From CAZNQW01 sp964575225 (GTDB lineage Bacteria > Chloroflexota > Anaerolineae > JAAYZQ01), in NCBI GenBank assembly GCA_964575225.1, contig CAZNQW010000103.1, forward strand, positions 1 through 13,170: DNA of 13,170 nt. Reading direction: 5' to 3'. The notes below the pieces were generated by a model that did not search any database, was not told the DNA's origin, and saw only the letters and a list, made by a program, of their open reading frames with translations. The position numbers were made by a program, and so were the translations under genes. Shown here piece after piece: positions 1 through 6,630 of this stretch; the first letter of the stretch is position 1, and each line of letters starts with the position of its first letter.

Positions 1-4
1 TTTC

Positions 5-47
5 GTGTCCACTTTTGAACTTTACAGGTGTCCACTTTTCAACTTTA
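5..47. repeat. Pair of 20-bp direct repeats, possible end of a mobile element
   Basis: Two copies of a 20-bp unit beginning GTGTCCACTTTT lie at 5-24 and 28-47, 23 bp apart, and differ at one base. Short repeated terminal sequences of this sort occur at the ends of some insertion sequences (the IS21 family has multiple terminal repeats), and contigs often break at such elements. No transposase is visible in the window, so the mobile-element reading is inference. Confidence 0.4.
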
Positions 48-157
48 GCCAACAGCAAACGCTTGCACAAATCGGACATTGGGGGCATATTCACATGTTC
101 CAAGGATCCTTGTCCTTGGTTTGCGACCTTGATCTTGTTCGTGCGTGTAGGAGCTTC

Positions 158-1429
158 CTATCCCCAGCCCTGCAGGTGGGCCACGGCTTCTGCTTCGGAA
201 TAGGCTTGTTGCTCGCCCGTCTTGAGATTCTTGAGCACAAGCTTGCCGGTGGCTATCTCATCGGGCCCCAAGATGGCCACACAGGGAACTCCCTTGCGAT
301 CGGCAAAGCGGATCTGCTTGCCCAAGCGCATCGGCTCCAATACCTGTTCGACGCGGAGACCTGCCTGCCGCAGTCGGCTGGCCAGAGCCACCGTCTGGGG
401 ATACAGCTCATCGTCAAAGAGGGTGACCAGCACCTGGCCGGGAGACACGGGCAATTCGGGCCGCTTGCCGAAGCGATCCAGCATCAGTTCGATGATCACG
501 TCGCCCATGGCAAAGCCCACGCCGGTGATCGGGTCGCCACCCACATCAGCTACCAGGTTGTCGTAGCGCCCACCGCCAAAAATCGCCCGGAACTCGCGGT
601 TTCGGTCGCCGGCCTCAAAGACAGGCCCTGTGTAATAGTCCAGGCCTCGCACCACACCGGCATCGTAGGCCAGATAATCGGCCACGCCGCAGGCCTCGGC
701 GGTGGCGAACACCTGGCGCAGCTCTTCCGACTCTTGCCAAAGGTTTGAGTTCTCCAAAAGCTCTTCCAGGGCTGCCAACTCGGCCCGCGACAGGCCCGCG
801 TCCATCGCCCATTCGGCCCACTTTTCGGGGGACAGCTTGCCGCGGCGGTCAATCAGGCGGAACACGTCGCGGCTTCTTTCGGCGTCGATCCCGATGCGGC
901 CCAGGCTCTGCTCCATCAGCCGCCGGCTGTTGATCCGGATCACCACATCGTCGGCGCTCAACCCCAGGCTGCGCAGGAATTCAGCGCCAATGGTCACAAT
1001 CTCGCCATCGGCCGTCGGTGTTTCGGCCCCCAGCAGGTCAATGTTCCATTGAAAGAATTCTCGCGTGCGGCCTCGCTGGGGACGCTCGTATCGCCAGAAC
1101 GGGCCAAAAGAAAACCATCGCACCGGCCACACCAGGCTGGCTTGCTGTTGGGCCACCATGCGCGCCAGCGAAGGGGTCAGTTCGGGACGCAGCGCCAGCT
1201 CATCGCCGCCCCGATCCATCAGGATGAAGGATTGTTCTTTGACCAATTCCTCGCCGCTCTTGGCAGCATACAGCTCCAGGCGTTCCAACAGCGGCGCTTC
1301 GTACTCCTGATAGCCAAACTGCTCCGATATGGCGCGAACCTTGCCGTACAGCCAGTTTCGAAAGGCCATGGCCTCCGGATAAAAGTCGCGAGTCCCCTTG
1401 ACGGGCTGGATTGTAGTCTTGTTTGCCAT
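158..1429 (-). CDS. hisS: Histidyl-tRNA synthetase
   Basis: Class II aminoacyl-tRNA synthetase that charges tRNA-His with histidine, using ATP, in the cytosol. The 423 residues match the family's usual length. The N-terminus has KGTRDFYPE (residues 11-19). Motif 2 lies around 104-132, with FWRYERPQRGRTREF and the class II arginine. The HisRS signature RGLDYYTG is at 261-268, and motif 3 runs through GGGRYDNL (285-292) and GVGFAMGD (303-310). Residues from about 330 form the anticodon-binding domain. Start: ATG at 1429-1427 with AGGAG ending eight bases upstream. The segment LRPELTPSLARM (80-91) replaces the RPEGT form common in bacterial HisRS and resembles the archaeal/eukaryotic-like subtype. 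The gene is transcribed alone, away from the large operon, from a promoter at 1717-1744, through a leader with an attenuator-like terminator. No clear terminator follows the stop codon. Confidence 0.97.
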   Translation of the reverse strand: MANKTTIQPVKGTRDFYPEAMAFRNWLYGKVRAISEQFGYQEYEAPLLERLELYAAKSGEELVKEQSFILMDRGGDELALRPELTPSLARMVAQQQASLVWPVRWFSFGPFWRYERPQRGRTREFFQWNIDLLGAETPTADGEIVTIGAEFLRSLGLSADDVVIRINSRRLMEQSLGRIGIDAERSRDVFRLIDRRGKLSPEKWAEWAMDAGLSRAELAALEELLENSNLWQESEELRQVFATAEACGVADYLAYDAGVVRGLDYYTGPVFEAGDRNREFRAIFGGGRYDNLVADVGGDPITGVGFAMGDVIIELMLDRFGKRPELPVSPGQVLVTLFDDELYPQTVALASRLRQAGLRVEQVLEPMRLGKQIRFADRKGVPCVAILGPDEIATGKLVLKNLKTGEQQAYSEAEAVAHLQGWG

Positions 1430-1492
1430 GTGTCTCTCCTCTACGGGTCAATGATCGTCTAACGGCAAGTGGCAACCATCACCTGCTCTTGT

Positions 1493-1710
1493 GGGCGGCG
1501 CGCCGCCCCGAAAAAAGAAAAGCGTGGTCTTGAGACAACCACGCTCGGGCCACCCCAGGCAGAACAAGGCTGGGTCTCCTCAGAGCGCGCCTCGAGCATG
1601 ATGGGTGCGCCGATCAGGCGAACGCCCCTTTAGGGTTCGAGTGATCTGCACATCAAAAGACAGAGATTTGCGGTTCTCTGACCGTGTCATCTGGTTGCCC
1701 TCCGCTCCCC
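1493..1710 (-). promoter_or_regulatory. Structured hisS leader, candidate attenuator (T-box-like)
   Basis: About 280 nt separate the predicted start of transcription (near 1710) from the hisS ATG, and the RNA can fold extensively. Read on the minus strand, an elongated stem pairs TGATG with CATCA, GATCA with TGATC and CGAAC with GTTCG (about 1645-1598). CGCTC (1587-1583) can pair with GAGCG (1546-1542), enclosing CCCAG/CTGGG. That pairing would use up the 5' arm of the terminator at 1521-1545, so the two folds exclude each other. GGGGTGGCCCGAGCG before the terminator resembles the T-box core GGGTGGNACCGCG but is not a clean match. A histidine codon CAC (1607-1605) lies in a possible internal loop. 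T-box regulation of synthetase genes is well established, but its assignment here is inference. A 16-bp GC palindrome follows at 1493-1508. Confidence 0.45.
1511..1546 (-). terminator. Intrinsic terminator inside the hisS leader
   Basis: On the minus strand, AGCGTGGT pairs perfectly with ACCACGCT across a nine-base loop (1521-1545). A run of ten bases, all T except one C, follows (1511-1520). It lies about 80 bases upstream of the hisS start codon, after the hisS promoter, so it would stop hisS transcripts early unless an alternative fold forms. Confidence 0.75.
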
Positions 1711-1716
1711 GGCCCC

Positions 1717-1744
1717 ATTATACCCAACTCCCCCGGTTTTGCAA
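1717..1744 (-). promoter_or_regulatory. hisS promoter, sigma-70 type
   Basis: On the minus strand there is a perfect TATAAT -10 box (1722-1717) and a TTGCAA -35 box (1744-1739) with a 16-base spacer. Transcription would begin near 1710, giving the leader described above. Confidence 0.65.
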
Positions 1745-2125
1745 GTCGCGTTCTCGCTGATAGGCAGGAAGACGAGAGAGCATGTCTCATTCTGGCTTGC
1801 GCCAAGCCTCTATTGCTCCTGCGGGATCGCCCGATCCTGCACACCTTGCTGACAGATCTGGTGATCTGGGCCGAGCACTCGAGCCGAGTCGGTTTTCCAC
1901 ATCGCCAACGCCTTTCGCCAGGATACCGATACCACCCAGATTCCTTGGGCCTCATAGGTGCCACCCAATCCCGATTTTGGCAGGGTCCTGAATTGCGAGA
2001 ACACCCCTCGCATGGATCGGGCGGGAGGAGAAAACGAGCCCGTGCACCAAGCCCCAACGCAAGGTGTTTTATGAATATAATGTCGCAAAACTTGCGATTC
2101 TGTGGAATTCAGGACGGTCCTTTTT
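1745..2125. other. Intergenic stretch with no supported gene
   Basis: About 380 bases between the divergent hisS and operon promoters. Open frames exist on both strands, but none has a ribosome binding site, a recognisable motif or a plausible composition. A hairpin with GGATC/GATCC arms lies at about 1820-1841. I recognise no known structured RNA here. Confidence 0.5.
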
Positions 2126-2135
2126 ACAATAGAGA

Positions 2136-2153
2136 GTGTAACTTGCCTTACAC
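2136..2153. promoter_or_regulatory. Operator-like dyad GTGTAA-N6-TTACAC
   Basis: Perfect 6-bp inverted arms separated by six bases. The dyad covers the -35 box (2143-2148) of the upstream operon promoter, the position expected for a repressor site. The cognate regulator is not known. Confidence 0.45.
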
Positions 2154-2171
2154 GAAAAAGCATGGTATACT
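2143..2171 (+). promoter_or_regulatory. Operon promoter P1, extended -10
   Basis: TTGCCT (2143-2148), a 17-base spacer, then TATACT (2166-2171) preceded by TGG, which gives the extended -10 form. Transcription would start near 2178, leaving about 70 bases of leader before the first gene. Confidence 0.55.
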
Positions 2172-2172
2172 A

Positions 2173-2197
2173 GCAAGGGATTACGTCAATCCTTTGC
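2173..2197. promoter_or_regulatory. Operator-like dyad between P1 and P2
   Basis: An inverted repeat with 10-bp arms (GCAAGGGATT and AATCCTTTGC, one mismatch) around a five-base centre. It sits at the P1 transcription start and just upstream of the P2 -35 box, so a bound protein could affect both promoters. As RNA from P1 it could also form a hairpin. Confidence 0.45.
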
Positions 2198-2204
2198 AAG
2201 AGCG

Positions 2205-2233
2205 TTACAAAAAACGGCTGATGGTGGTATAAT
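2205..2233 (+). promoter_or_regulatory. Operon promoter P2, strong extended -10
   Basis: TTACAA (2205-2210), a 17-base spacer and a perfect TATAAT (2228-2233) preceded by TGG. Transcription would start near 2240, only about eight bases before the first ATG, so the P2 transcript would be nearly leaderless for the first gene. Confidence 0.7.
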
Positions 2234-2247
2234 TCTATTCACAGGCT

Positions 2248-2544
2248 ATGATGACGCTAGATCAAGAACGGAACGAACAGCTCGTTGAGCAGATCGCCCG
2301 GCAGATCAGCCGCTGGCGCATGGCGGTACCTTCCCTCCTGCTCTTGGAAATCGCCAGGCCCTTTAGTTTCATTGCCGGCCAAAGTCTGCTTCTGTGTCAG
2401 CCGCTGATGGGGATTTTCGACAGGGGCGCAGAGACGGATCGCTATGTGGGCTTTTTGTCCGATCGGACCAACATCGATCGACTGATTCATCGTTTGGAAA
2501 ACGACATCGCTCACAACGAAAAGCGCGGCCCAAAGGAGGATTGA
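2248..2544 (+). CDS. Small protein of unknown function, first gene of the operon
   Basis: A 98-residue protein that I cannot assign to a named family. A charged N-terminal helix (about 1-22) is followed by a hydrophobic stretch (about 26-57, MAVPSLLLLEIARPFSFIAG and on to LLLCQPLMGIF). That stretch could lie in or against the membrane but is broken by charged residues. A charged, probably helical C-terminus ends in RGPKED. Start: ATG at 2248 or the adjacent ATG at 2251. No Shine-Dalgarno sequence precedes either, which fits a near-leaderless P2 transcript. The stop codon overlaps the next start by one base (TGATG), so translation is probably coupled. Coding status rests on this overlap, on the promoter placement and on the good ribosome binding site for the next gene at its 3' end. 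Confidence 0.75.
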   Translation: MMTLDQERNEQLVEQIARQISRWRMAVPSLLLLEIARPFSFIAGQSLLLCQPLMGIFDRGAETDRYVGFLSDRTNIDRLIHRLENDIAHNEKRGPKED

Positions 2545-3278
2545 TGGCAACTCTTGGTTTGGTGCTTTTGCTTGCTACCCTACCGATCCTGTTCTTCCTT
2601 GCCTCCAAGGCCAAGGCCGGCAAGGCCGCCTCGCTGCGCCCGCTAAAGGGCCTGCAGGAACTATCCGGCTCGGTGGATCGTTCTGCCGAAACCGGACTCC
2701 CTCTCCACATTTCGGTCGGTGTAGCCGGGGTTGGGGGCGCCGCCACGTCCGAGACCTGGGCCGGGCTGACCCTTTTGACGGAACTGGCCGACAAAGCAGC
2801 CTCGTGCAACGTGCCCCTTGTAGTCACCGTCGCCGATCCCACCGTCTTGCCCCTGGCCCAGAACATCGTCCGGCGGGCCTATGCTCGAAACGGCGCGCCC
2901 GAAGTCTATGATGCTTCCTCGATCCGTTTTGTCGCGCCCACCCCCCTGGCCTATGCCGTCGGTGTGATGGGCGTGCTAGAGAGGGAGCCCTTGTCCGGCA
3001 ATGTCATGGTGGGATCGTTTGGTGACGAGGTTCTGTTCATGGGCGAGACCGGCGCCCGGCTGGGCATGTACCAACTCGCCGGTGCAAGTGAGCCCACGAC
3101 CTTGCCCCTGATCCAGGCATCGGCAGATGATACCCTGCTGGGAGAAGAGATCTTTGCCGGGGGGGCGTATACCCGGCGACTGCCGATCCAAATCGGCAGC
3201 CTTTTGACCGCAGACTGGCTACGCTGGGCCGTGATCGTTGCGATGGTTCTGCTTGCCGCAGCGAAACTCGTGGCCTGA
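2544..3278 (+). CDS. Membrane protein with a TM segment at each end (DUF6754-like)
   Basis: A 244-residue protein. One transmembrane segment is at residues 3-21 and another at 225-243, with a globular alpha/beta domain between. Predicted strands such as LPLHISVGVAGVG (52-64) and NVPLVVTVADPTVLPLAQ (89-106) suggest a Rossmann-like fold, probably outside the cytoplasm or close to the membrane. The arrangement resembles proteins annotated DUF6754 in Chloroflexota; this is from memory and unverified. The open frame extends upstream to 2394, but ATG at 2544 is chosen because AAAGGAGG (2532-2539) precedes it and it overlaps the previous stop codon by one base. The C-terminal domain of the 886-aa protein two genes on has the same layout, so the two may be paralogues. 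No catalytic motif is evident. Confidence 0.85.
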   Translation: MATLGLVLLLATLPILFFLASKAKAGKAASLRPLKGLQELSGSVDRSAETGLPLHISVGVAGVGGAATSETWAGLTLLTELADKAASCNVPLVVTVADPTVLPLAQNIVRRAYARNGAPEVYDASSIRFVAPTPLAYAVGVMGVLEREPLSGNVMVGSFGDEVLFMGETGARLGMYQLAGASEPTTLPLIQASADDTLLGEEIFAGGAYTRRLPIQIGSLLTADWLRWAVIVAMVLLAAAKLVA

Positions 3279-3296
3279 GTCCAAAAGGAGCCTGCT

Positions 3297-3929
3297 ATGG
3301 CTGTACTAAAACGGTCCTTACCTACAGCGGTCGCCATTGCCCTTGGGCTGATAGTACTGGTCGCGATCCTCGTGCCTGCACCTGCTGTGGCTGCCCTGGG
3401 AACCCGCCTGATTGAGATCGCCGTCGTTCTTGCTGCCTTTGCGCTGTTCCTTGGCCTTTTCAATGTACTCCGCGTCCATAGCCGCAAAATCACAGACAGG
3501 CAAACCGGCTGGTTGTACAGCTTGATCTTGATCGCAAGCATGCTGGTGGTGTTGGCCTTGGGCCTGCCTTCCTATAACGGACAGCCCTCGGGTCCATCGC
3601 AGCCGGGCGTACAATGGATGTTCCACAATATTTTAGCGCCCATCCAGGCGTCCCTTTCGGCACTGCTGGTCTTTTTTCTGGTGACCGCTGCTGTTCGCTT
3701 GCTCCGAATCCGCAACCTCGAGTCGGCGGTCATGTTGGCGGTGGTCCTCCTGGTCCTGATCGGCCAGGTGACCGTCGGCCTGCTGCCCATTCTGCCTGAG
3801 GTCAAAGAGTGGATTTTGGATGTGCCGACGCTGGCGGGCGTGCGCGGTATTTTGTTGGGCGTTGCCATCGGCGCCGTTCTGACTGGCCTGCGGCTTTTGC
3901 TGGGCGTGGAACGCCCCTACAGCGACTAG
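3297..3929 (+). CDS. Six-TM integral membrane protein, unknown function
   Basis: A 210-residue protein dominated by hydrophobic segments at about 9-28, 37-57, 71-90, 114-134, 143-163 and 181-202. The loops are short, and basic residues (HSRK at 61-64, RLLRIRN at 134-140) suggest cytoplasmic sides. A Pro/Gly/Ser-rich loop lies at 91-108. No transporter or enzyme signature is visible. The ATG at 3297 follows AAAGGAG (3282-3289) and lies 18 bases after the previous stop, within the operon. In context it is likely a membrane subunit of the complex encoded here; that role is inference. Confidence 0.88.
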   Translation: MAVLKRSLPTAVAIALGLIVLVAILVPAPAVAALGTRLIEIAVVLAAFALFLGLFNVLRVHSRKITDRQTGWLYSLILIASMLVVLALGLPSYNGQPSGPSQPGVQWMFHNILAPIQASLSALLVFFLVTAAVRLLRIRNLESAVMLAVVLLVLIGQVTVGLLPILPEVKEWILDVPTLAGVRGILLGVAIGAVLTGLRLLLGVERPYSD

Positions 3930-3969
3930 GTCTGGTGAGAACCTGCTTTACCAATGAAGTGAGGCCGAG

Positions 3970-6630
3970 ATGATCTATTGCCCCAAATGCAAAACGGCAA
4001 ACCGGGATGGCAGCCGGTTCTGCAGCGAGTGCGGCGAGAAACTGGGGACTCAGACGAGCCCCAAATGTCCCGAATGTGGCGCATTGAACCCCGTTCAGAA
4101 CCTCTTTTGCAGCGAATGTGGGGCGCGCCTTTTCTCGCCGCCGGTCCCGTCGGATTCCACGCCTGCTGCGCCTTCTTTCAAAGGGCTTTCTCTGCCCACC
4201 AAACCTCCCCAGGTAGACGAGGTCACCTCTGACGAAAGCGAACCTGATCCCGATCTCATGGAGGGGTCTGAAGTGCCGGAGGATTGGGACTCGTTGACGG
4301 GGGAGACGGAGGGCATGGCCCAGGAGGAGAGCCTGCCCGATTGGCTGCGGGATTTGCGTGCCTCGTTGCCCGCGGAAGGGGTTCCGTTTGAGGACGACGA
4401 GGGTTCTGGCGAGCCGGAAGAGCTGCGAGCTTTTCCCGTGCCCGAGCAAGAGCGCGAACCCGAATTCGGGCCGGAACCCGATTCAGGCAAGGCGCCAGAC
4501 TGGCTCGTCGAGTTGCAGGCTGCCGCCACAGGAGAACCCTTCGAAGGCCATTTTGAGCCTGACGACGAAGAAATCGGCGAGGCGCCTGCCTGGCTGGCCC
4601 AACTCCGCACGGCGGGCCTGGAACCGGTCCCTGCGGACGATGCGCCTGTAGATGGCGCGCCTGCAGGGGGTGCGTCCATGGGTGGCGCGGCCGAAGCTGC
4701 AGAAGAAGAGATGTCCGATTGGTTGGCAGCGACCCAACCTGAGGAGCCACCGTCCGAGCCAGAACTTGCCAAAGAAGAGATGCCCGATTGGCTGGCCCAA
4801 CTCCGGGTAGCAGAGCCGGATGCGGTCCCGCTGGACAGCGAGCCGGAAGCGACGGAAGAGGAGATACCGGAGTGGCTGGCAACGGTCCATGCTGACCAAG
4901 AGCCGGAGGCTGGAGAGATCGAGGAAGAGGAACTGCCCGATTGGCTGGCCCAACTCCGGGCAACAGAGCCAGAAGCGGTCCCAGTGGACAGCGAGCCGGA
5001 AGCGACGGAAGAGGAGATACCGGAGTGGCTGGCAACGGTCCATGCTGACCAAGATCCGGAGGCTGGAGAGATCGAGGCAGAGGACCTGCCCGATTGGCTG
5101 GCCCAACTCCGCGCGGCAGAGCCAGACGCGGCCCCGGCGGATGTTGCGCCCCCGGATGGCGAGCCCGAGATCGTGGAAGAGGAATTGCCCGATTGGTTGC
5201 GGGAATTTCAAGCTGGAGAGGAACAGGACCGGACGGTTGGTGCGGTAGAAGAGCCAACCCTGGCGGCTCAACTTGGGGAGGTAGATGAGGCGCCGCCCAA
5301 AGCGGTGGACCTGGCTCCCGAACAAGAGAGCGCTCGGATCCTTGCTGAGGATTCAGGAGAGCCTGCCATCGGGAGCCTGGCGCCGCCGGACTGGTTGACG
5401 GCCCTTGCCGCCCCCATTGAGGAAGAGGCGCTACCTGAAGAGATCGCGGCCGACGCGGAAACGCCTGAATGGCTTGCCCCCCGCGTTGTGGGCGCGGGTG
5501 ACACCCTGGAAAAAGCGGCCATTCCTGAATGGCTGCTGGCCCTCAAGCCCCAGGCACCGAAAACAGAGCGCAACCCCGGGTCGATTCCTGGTGAAGAAGA
5601 GGCTGCGGAGGAAACCGGTCTATTGGCCGGGGTCAAGGGGGCGCTTCCTGCCGAGATGCTCATTGTCTCCCCGCGCGCGGCCCAGGTCAGGGAACGCCAG
5701 GTTGACGAGATCGAGGGCACGCCCCAATCTCGGCTCTTTGCCCAAGTGGTCTCCCAACCGCCTTCGATTACGCCCAAGACCCTTTCCCGCCGCGAACCAG
5801 CCGCCCTGTCTACGATGGGCCGCTGGCTAATTGCACTCCTTCTCATCGCTGCCGTCGCTTTGCCCCTGCTGCTGAACCGGACCTTTCTGCCACGCGCCAT
5901 TGAGCCGGCGGCAGCCACGGAGGCTCTGTACAAAAGCATCGACGCCCTGGGGCCGGGAGAAGCGGTCCTGCTGTCTTTCGATTATGACCCGACGACCAGC
6001 GGCGAAATGGACGTGGTGGCAAGGGCCCTCATCGAGCACCTGGTCGAGCGCCAGGCCCGCCTGGCAGCCGTGAGCCTGTTGCCCGCCGGACCGGCGACGG
6101 CCCAATCGTTGCTCGAAGAACTCGTCGCCGAGGATCAATACGCAAATTTGGGCTATATCCCCGGTCAGATGGCGGCGGTTCGCCTTCTGGCCCGCTCGTG
6201 GGATACGGCAACCGGCAGCGATTGGCACGGTGCCCCCTTGTCCGATCTCAAGGCATTGGAGGGCGTGTCGGACCTGGCGGATTTTGCGCTGGTCATCGAA
6301 CTGGCCGCGTCTCAGGATACCCTTCGATGGTGGATTGAGCAAGCGGGCGAACCCTACGAACTCCGCTTGGGCGCTGGGGTCAGCGCTGCCATCGATCCGG
6401 TGGCCCGGTCCTATTACGAAACCAACGCACAGCAGTTGGTCGGGGTGGTAGGGGGTGTCATGGGCGCGGCGGCCTACGATGTGCTTGCCAACGGTCAGGA
6501 CGCATCGTCCGGCACGTTCGCGGCCCGGCTCGATGCCCACGCAGCGGGGACGCTGGTCCTGATCCTCGTTCTCGTGCTTGGGAATATCGCCTATCTGTTC
6601 CGGCGGCCAAAGGGGGAGGAACGCGGATGA
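3970..6630 (+). CDS. Zinc-ribbon membrane protein with acidic P-D/E-W-L repeats
   Basis: An 886-residue modular protein. Residues 1-52 hold two zinc ribbons with four CxxC pairs (CPKC 4-7, CSEC 18-21, CPEC 33-36, CSEC 47-50). Residues 60-600 are very acidic and probably disordered. They carry 13 copies of a [PS]-[DEA]-W-L motif (for example at 123, 176, 206, 249, 272, 300, 323, 351, 374, 407, 473, 499 and 519), often as PDWLAQLR. A transmembrane segment at about 617-636 leads to a 220-residue domain and a second membrane segment at about 859-877, ending RRPKGEERG. The likely topology is zinc ribbons and repeats in the cytosol with the 637-857 domain outside. The repeated short motifs look like docking sites for a partner. 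The ATG at 3970 follows AGTGAGG seven bases upstream. The stop codon overlaps the next start (ATGA). Function unknown. Confidence 0.92.
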   Translation: MIYCPKCKTANRDGSRFCSECGEKLGTQTSPKCPECGALNPVQNLFCSECGARLFSPPVPSDSTPAAPSFKGLSLPTKPPQVDEVTSDESEPDPDLMEGSEVPEDWDSLTGETEGMAQEESLPDWLRDLRASLPAEGVPFEDDEGSGEPEELRAFPVPEQEREPEFGPEPDSGKAPDWLVELQAAATGEPFEGHFEPDDEEIGEAPAWLAQLRTAGLEPVPADDAPVDGAPAGGASMGGAAEAAEEEMSDWLAATQPEEPPSEPELAKEEMPDWLAQLRVAEPDAVPLDSEPEATEEEIPEWLATVHADQEPEAGEIEEEELPDWLAQLRATEPEAVPVDSEPEATEEEIPEWLATVHADQDPEAGEIEAEDLPDWLAQLRAAEPDAAPADVAPPDGEPEIVEEELPDWLREFQAGEEQDRTVGAVEEPTLAAQLGEVDEAPPKAVDLAPEQESARILAEDSGEPAIGSLAPPDWLTALAAPIEEEALPEEIAADAETPEWLAPRVVGAGDTLEKAAIPEWLLALKPQAPKTERNPGSIPGEEEAAEETGLLAGVKGALPAEMLIVSPRAAQVRERQVDEIEGTPQSRLFAQVVSQPPSITPKTLSRREPAALSTMGRWLIALLLIAAVALPLLLNRTFLPRAIEPAAATEALYKSIDALGPGEAVLLSFDYDPTTSGEMDVVARALIEHLVERQARLAAVSLLPAGPATAQSLLEELVAEDQYANLGYIPGQMAAVRLLARSWDTATGSDWHGAPLSDLKALEGVSDLADFALVIELAASQDTLRWWIEQAGEPYELRLGAGVSAAIDPVARSYYETNAQQLVGVVGGVMGAAAYDVLANGQDASSGTFAARLDAHAAGTLVLILVLVLGNIAYLFRRPKGEERG
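4783..5188 (+). repeat. 153-bp (51-residue) tandem repeat inside the zinc-ribbon gene
   Basis: The unit beginning PDWLAQLR recurs at residues 272, 323 and 374, exactly 51 residues (153 bp) apart. Copies one and two are nearly identical at the DNA level (for example from 4832 and from 4985); the third diverges after the first part. The period is a multiple of three, so the frame is kept. This looks like a recent in-frame duplication and may vary in copy number between strains. Confidence 0.85.

Noticed and set aside
1957..1966. GGGTGGCACC on the minus strand, close to the T-box core
   Set aside because: It lies upstream of the hisS promoter, with no terminator or start codon at T-box distance; probably chance.
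1684..2232. Open frame of 182 codons on the plus strand, and overlapping minus-strand frames, between hisS and the operon
   Set aside because: No ribosome binding site, no recognisable motif and odd composition; it runs through two promoters and two dyads.
4783..5188. Possible CRISPR-like array
   Set aside because: The repeat is coding, its period is 153 bp, and the units are contiguous without unique spacers.
4256..5325. Long minus-strand frames rich in Pro, Arg and Leu opposite the zinc-ribbon gene
   Set aside because: They are antisense shadows of the repeated acidic sequence; the plus-strand frame has clear domains, a start signal and operon context.
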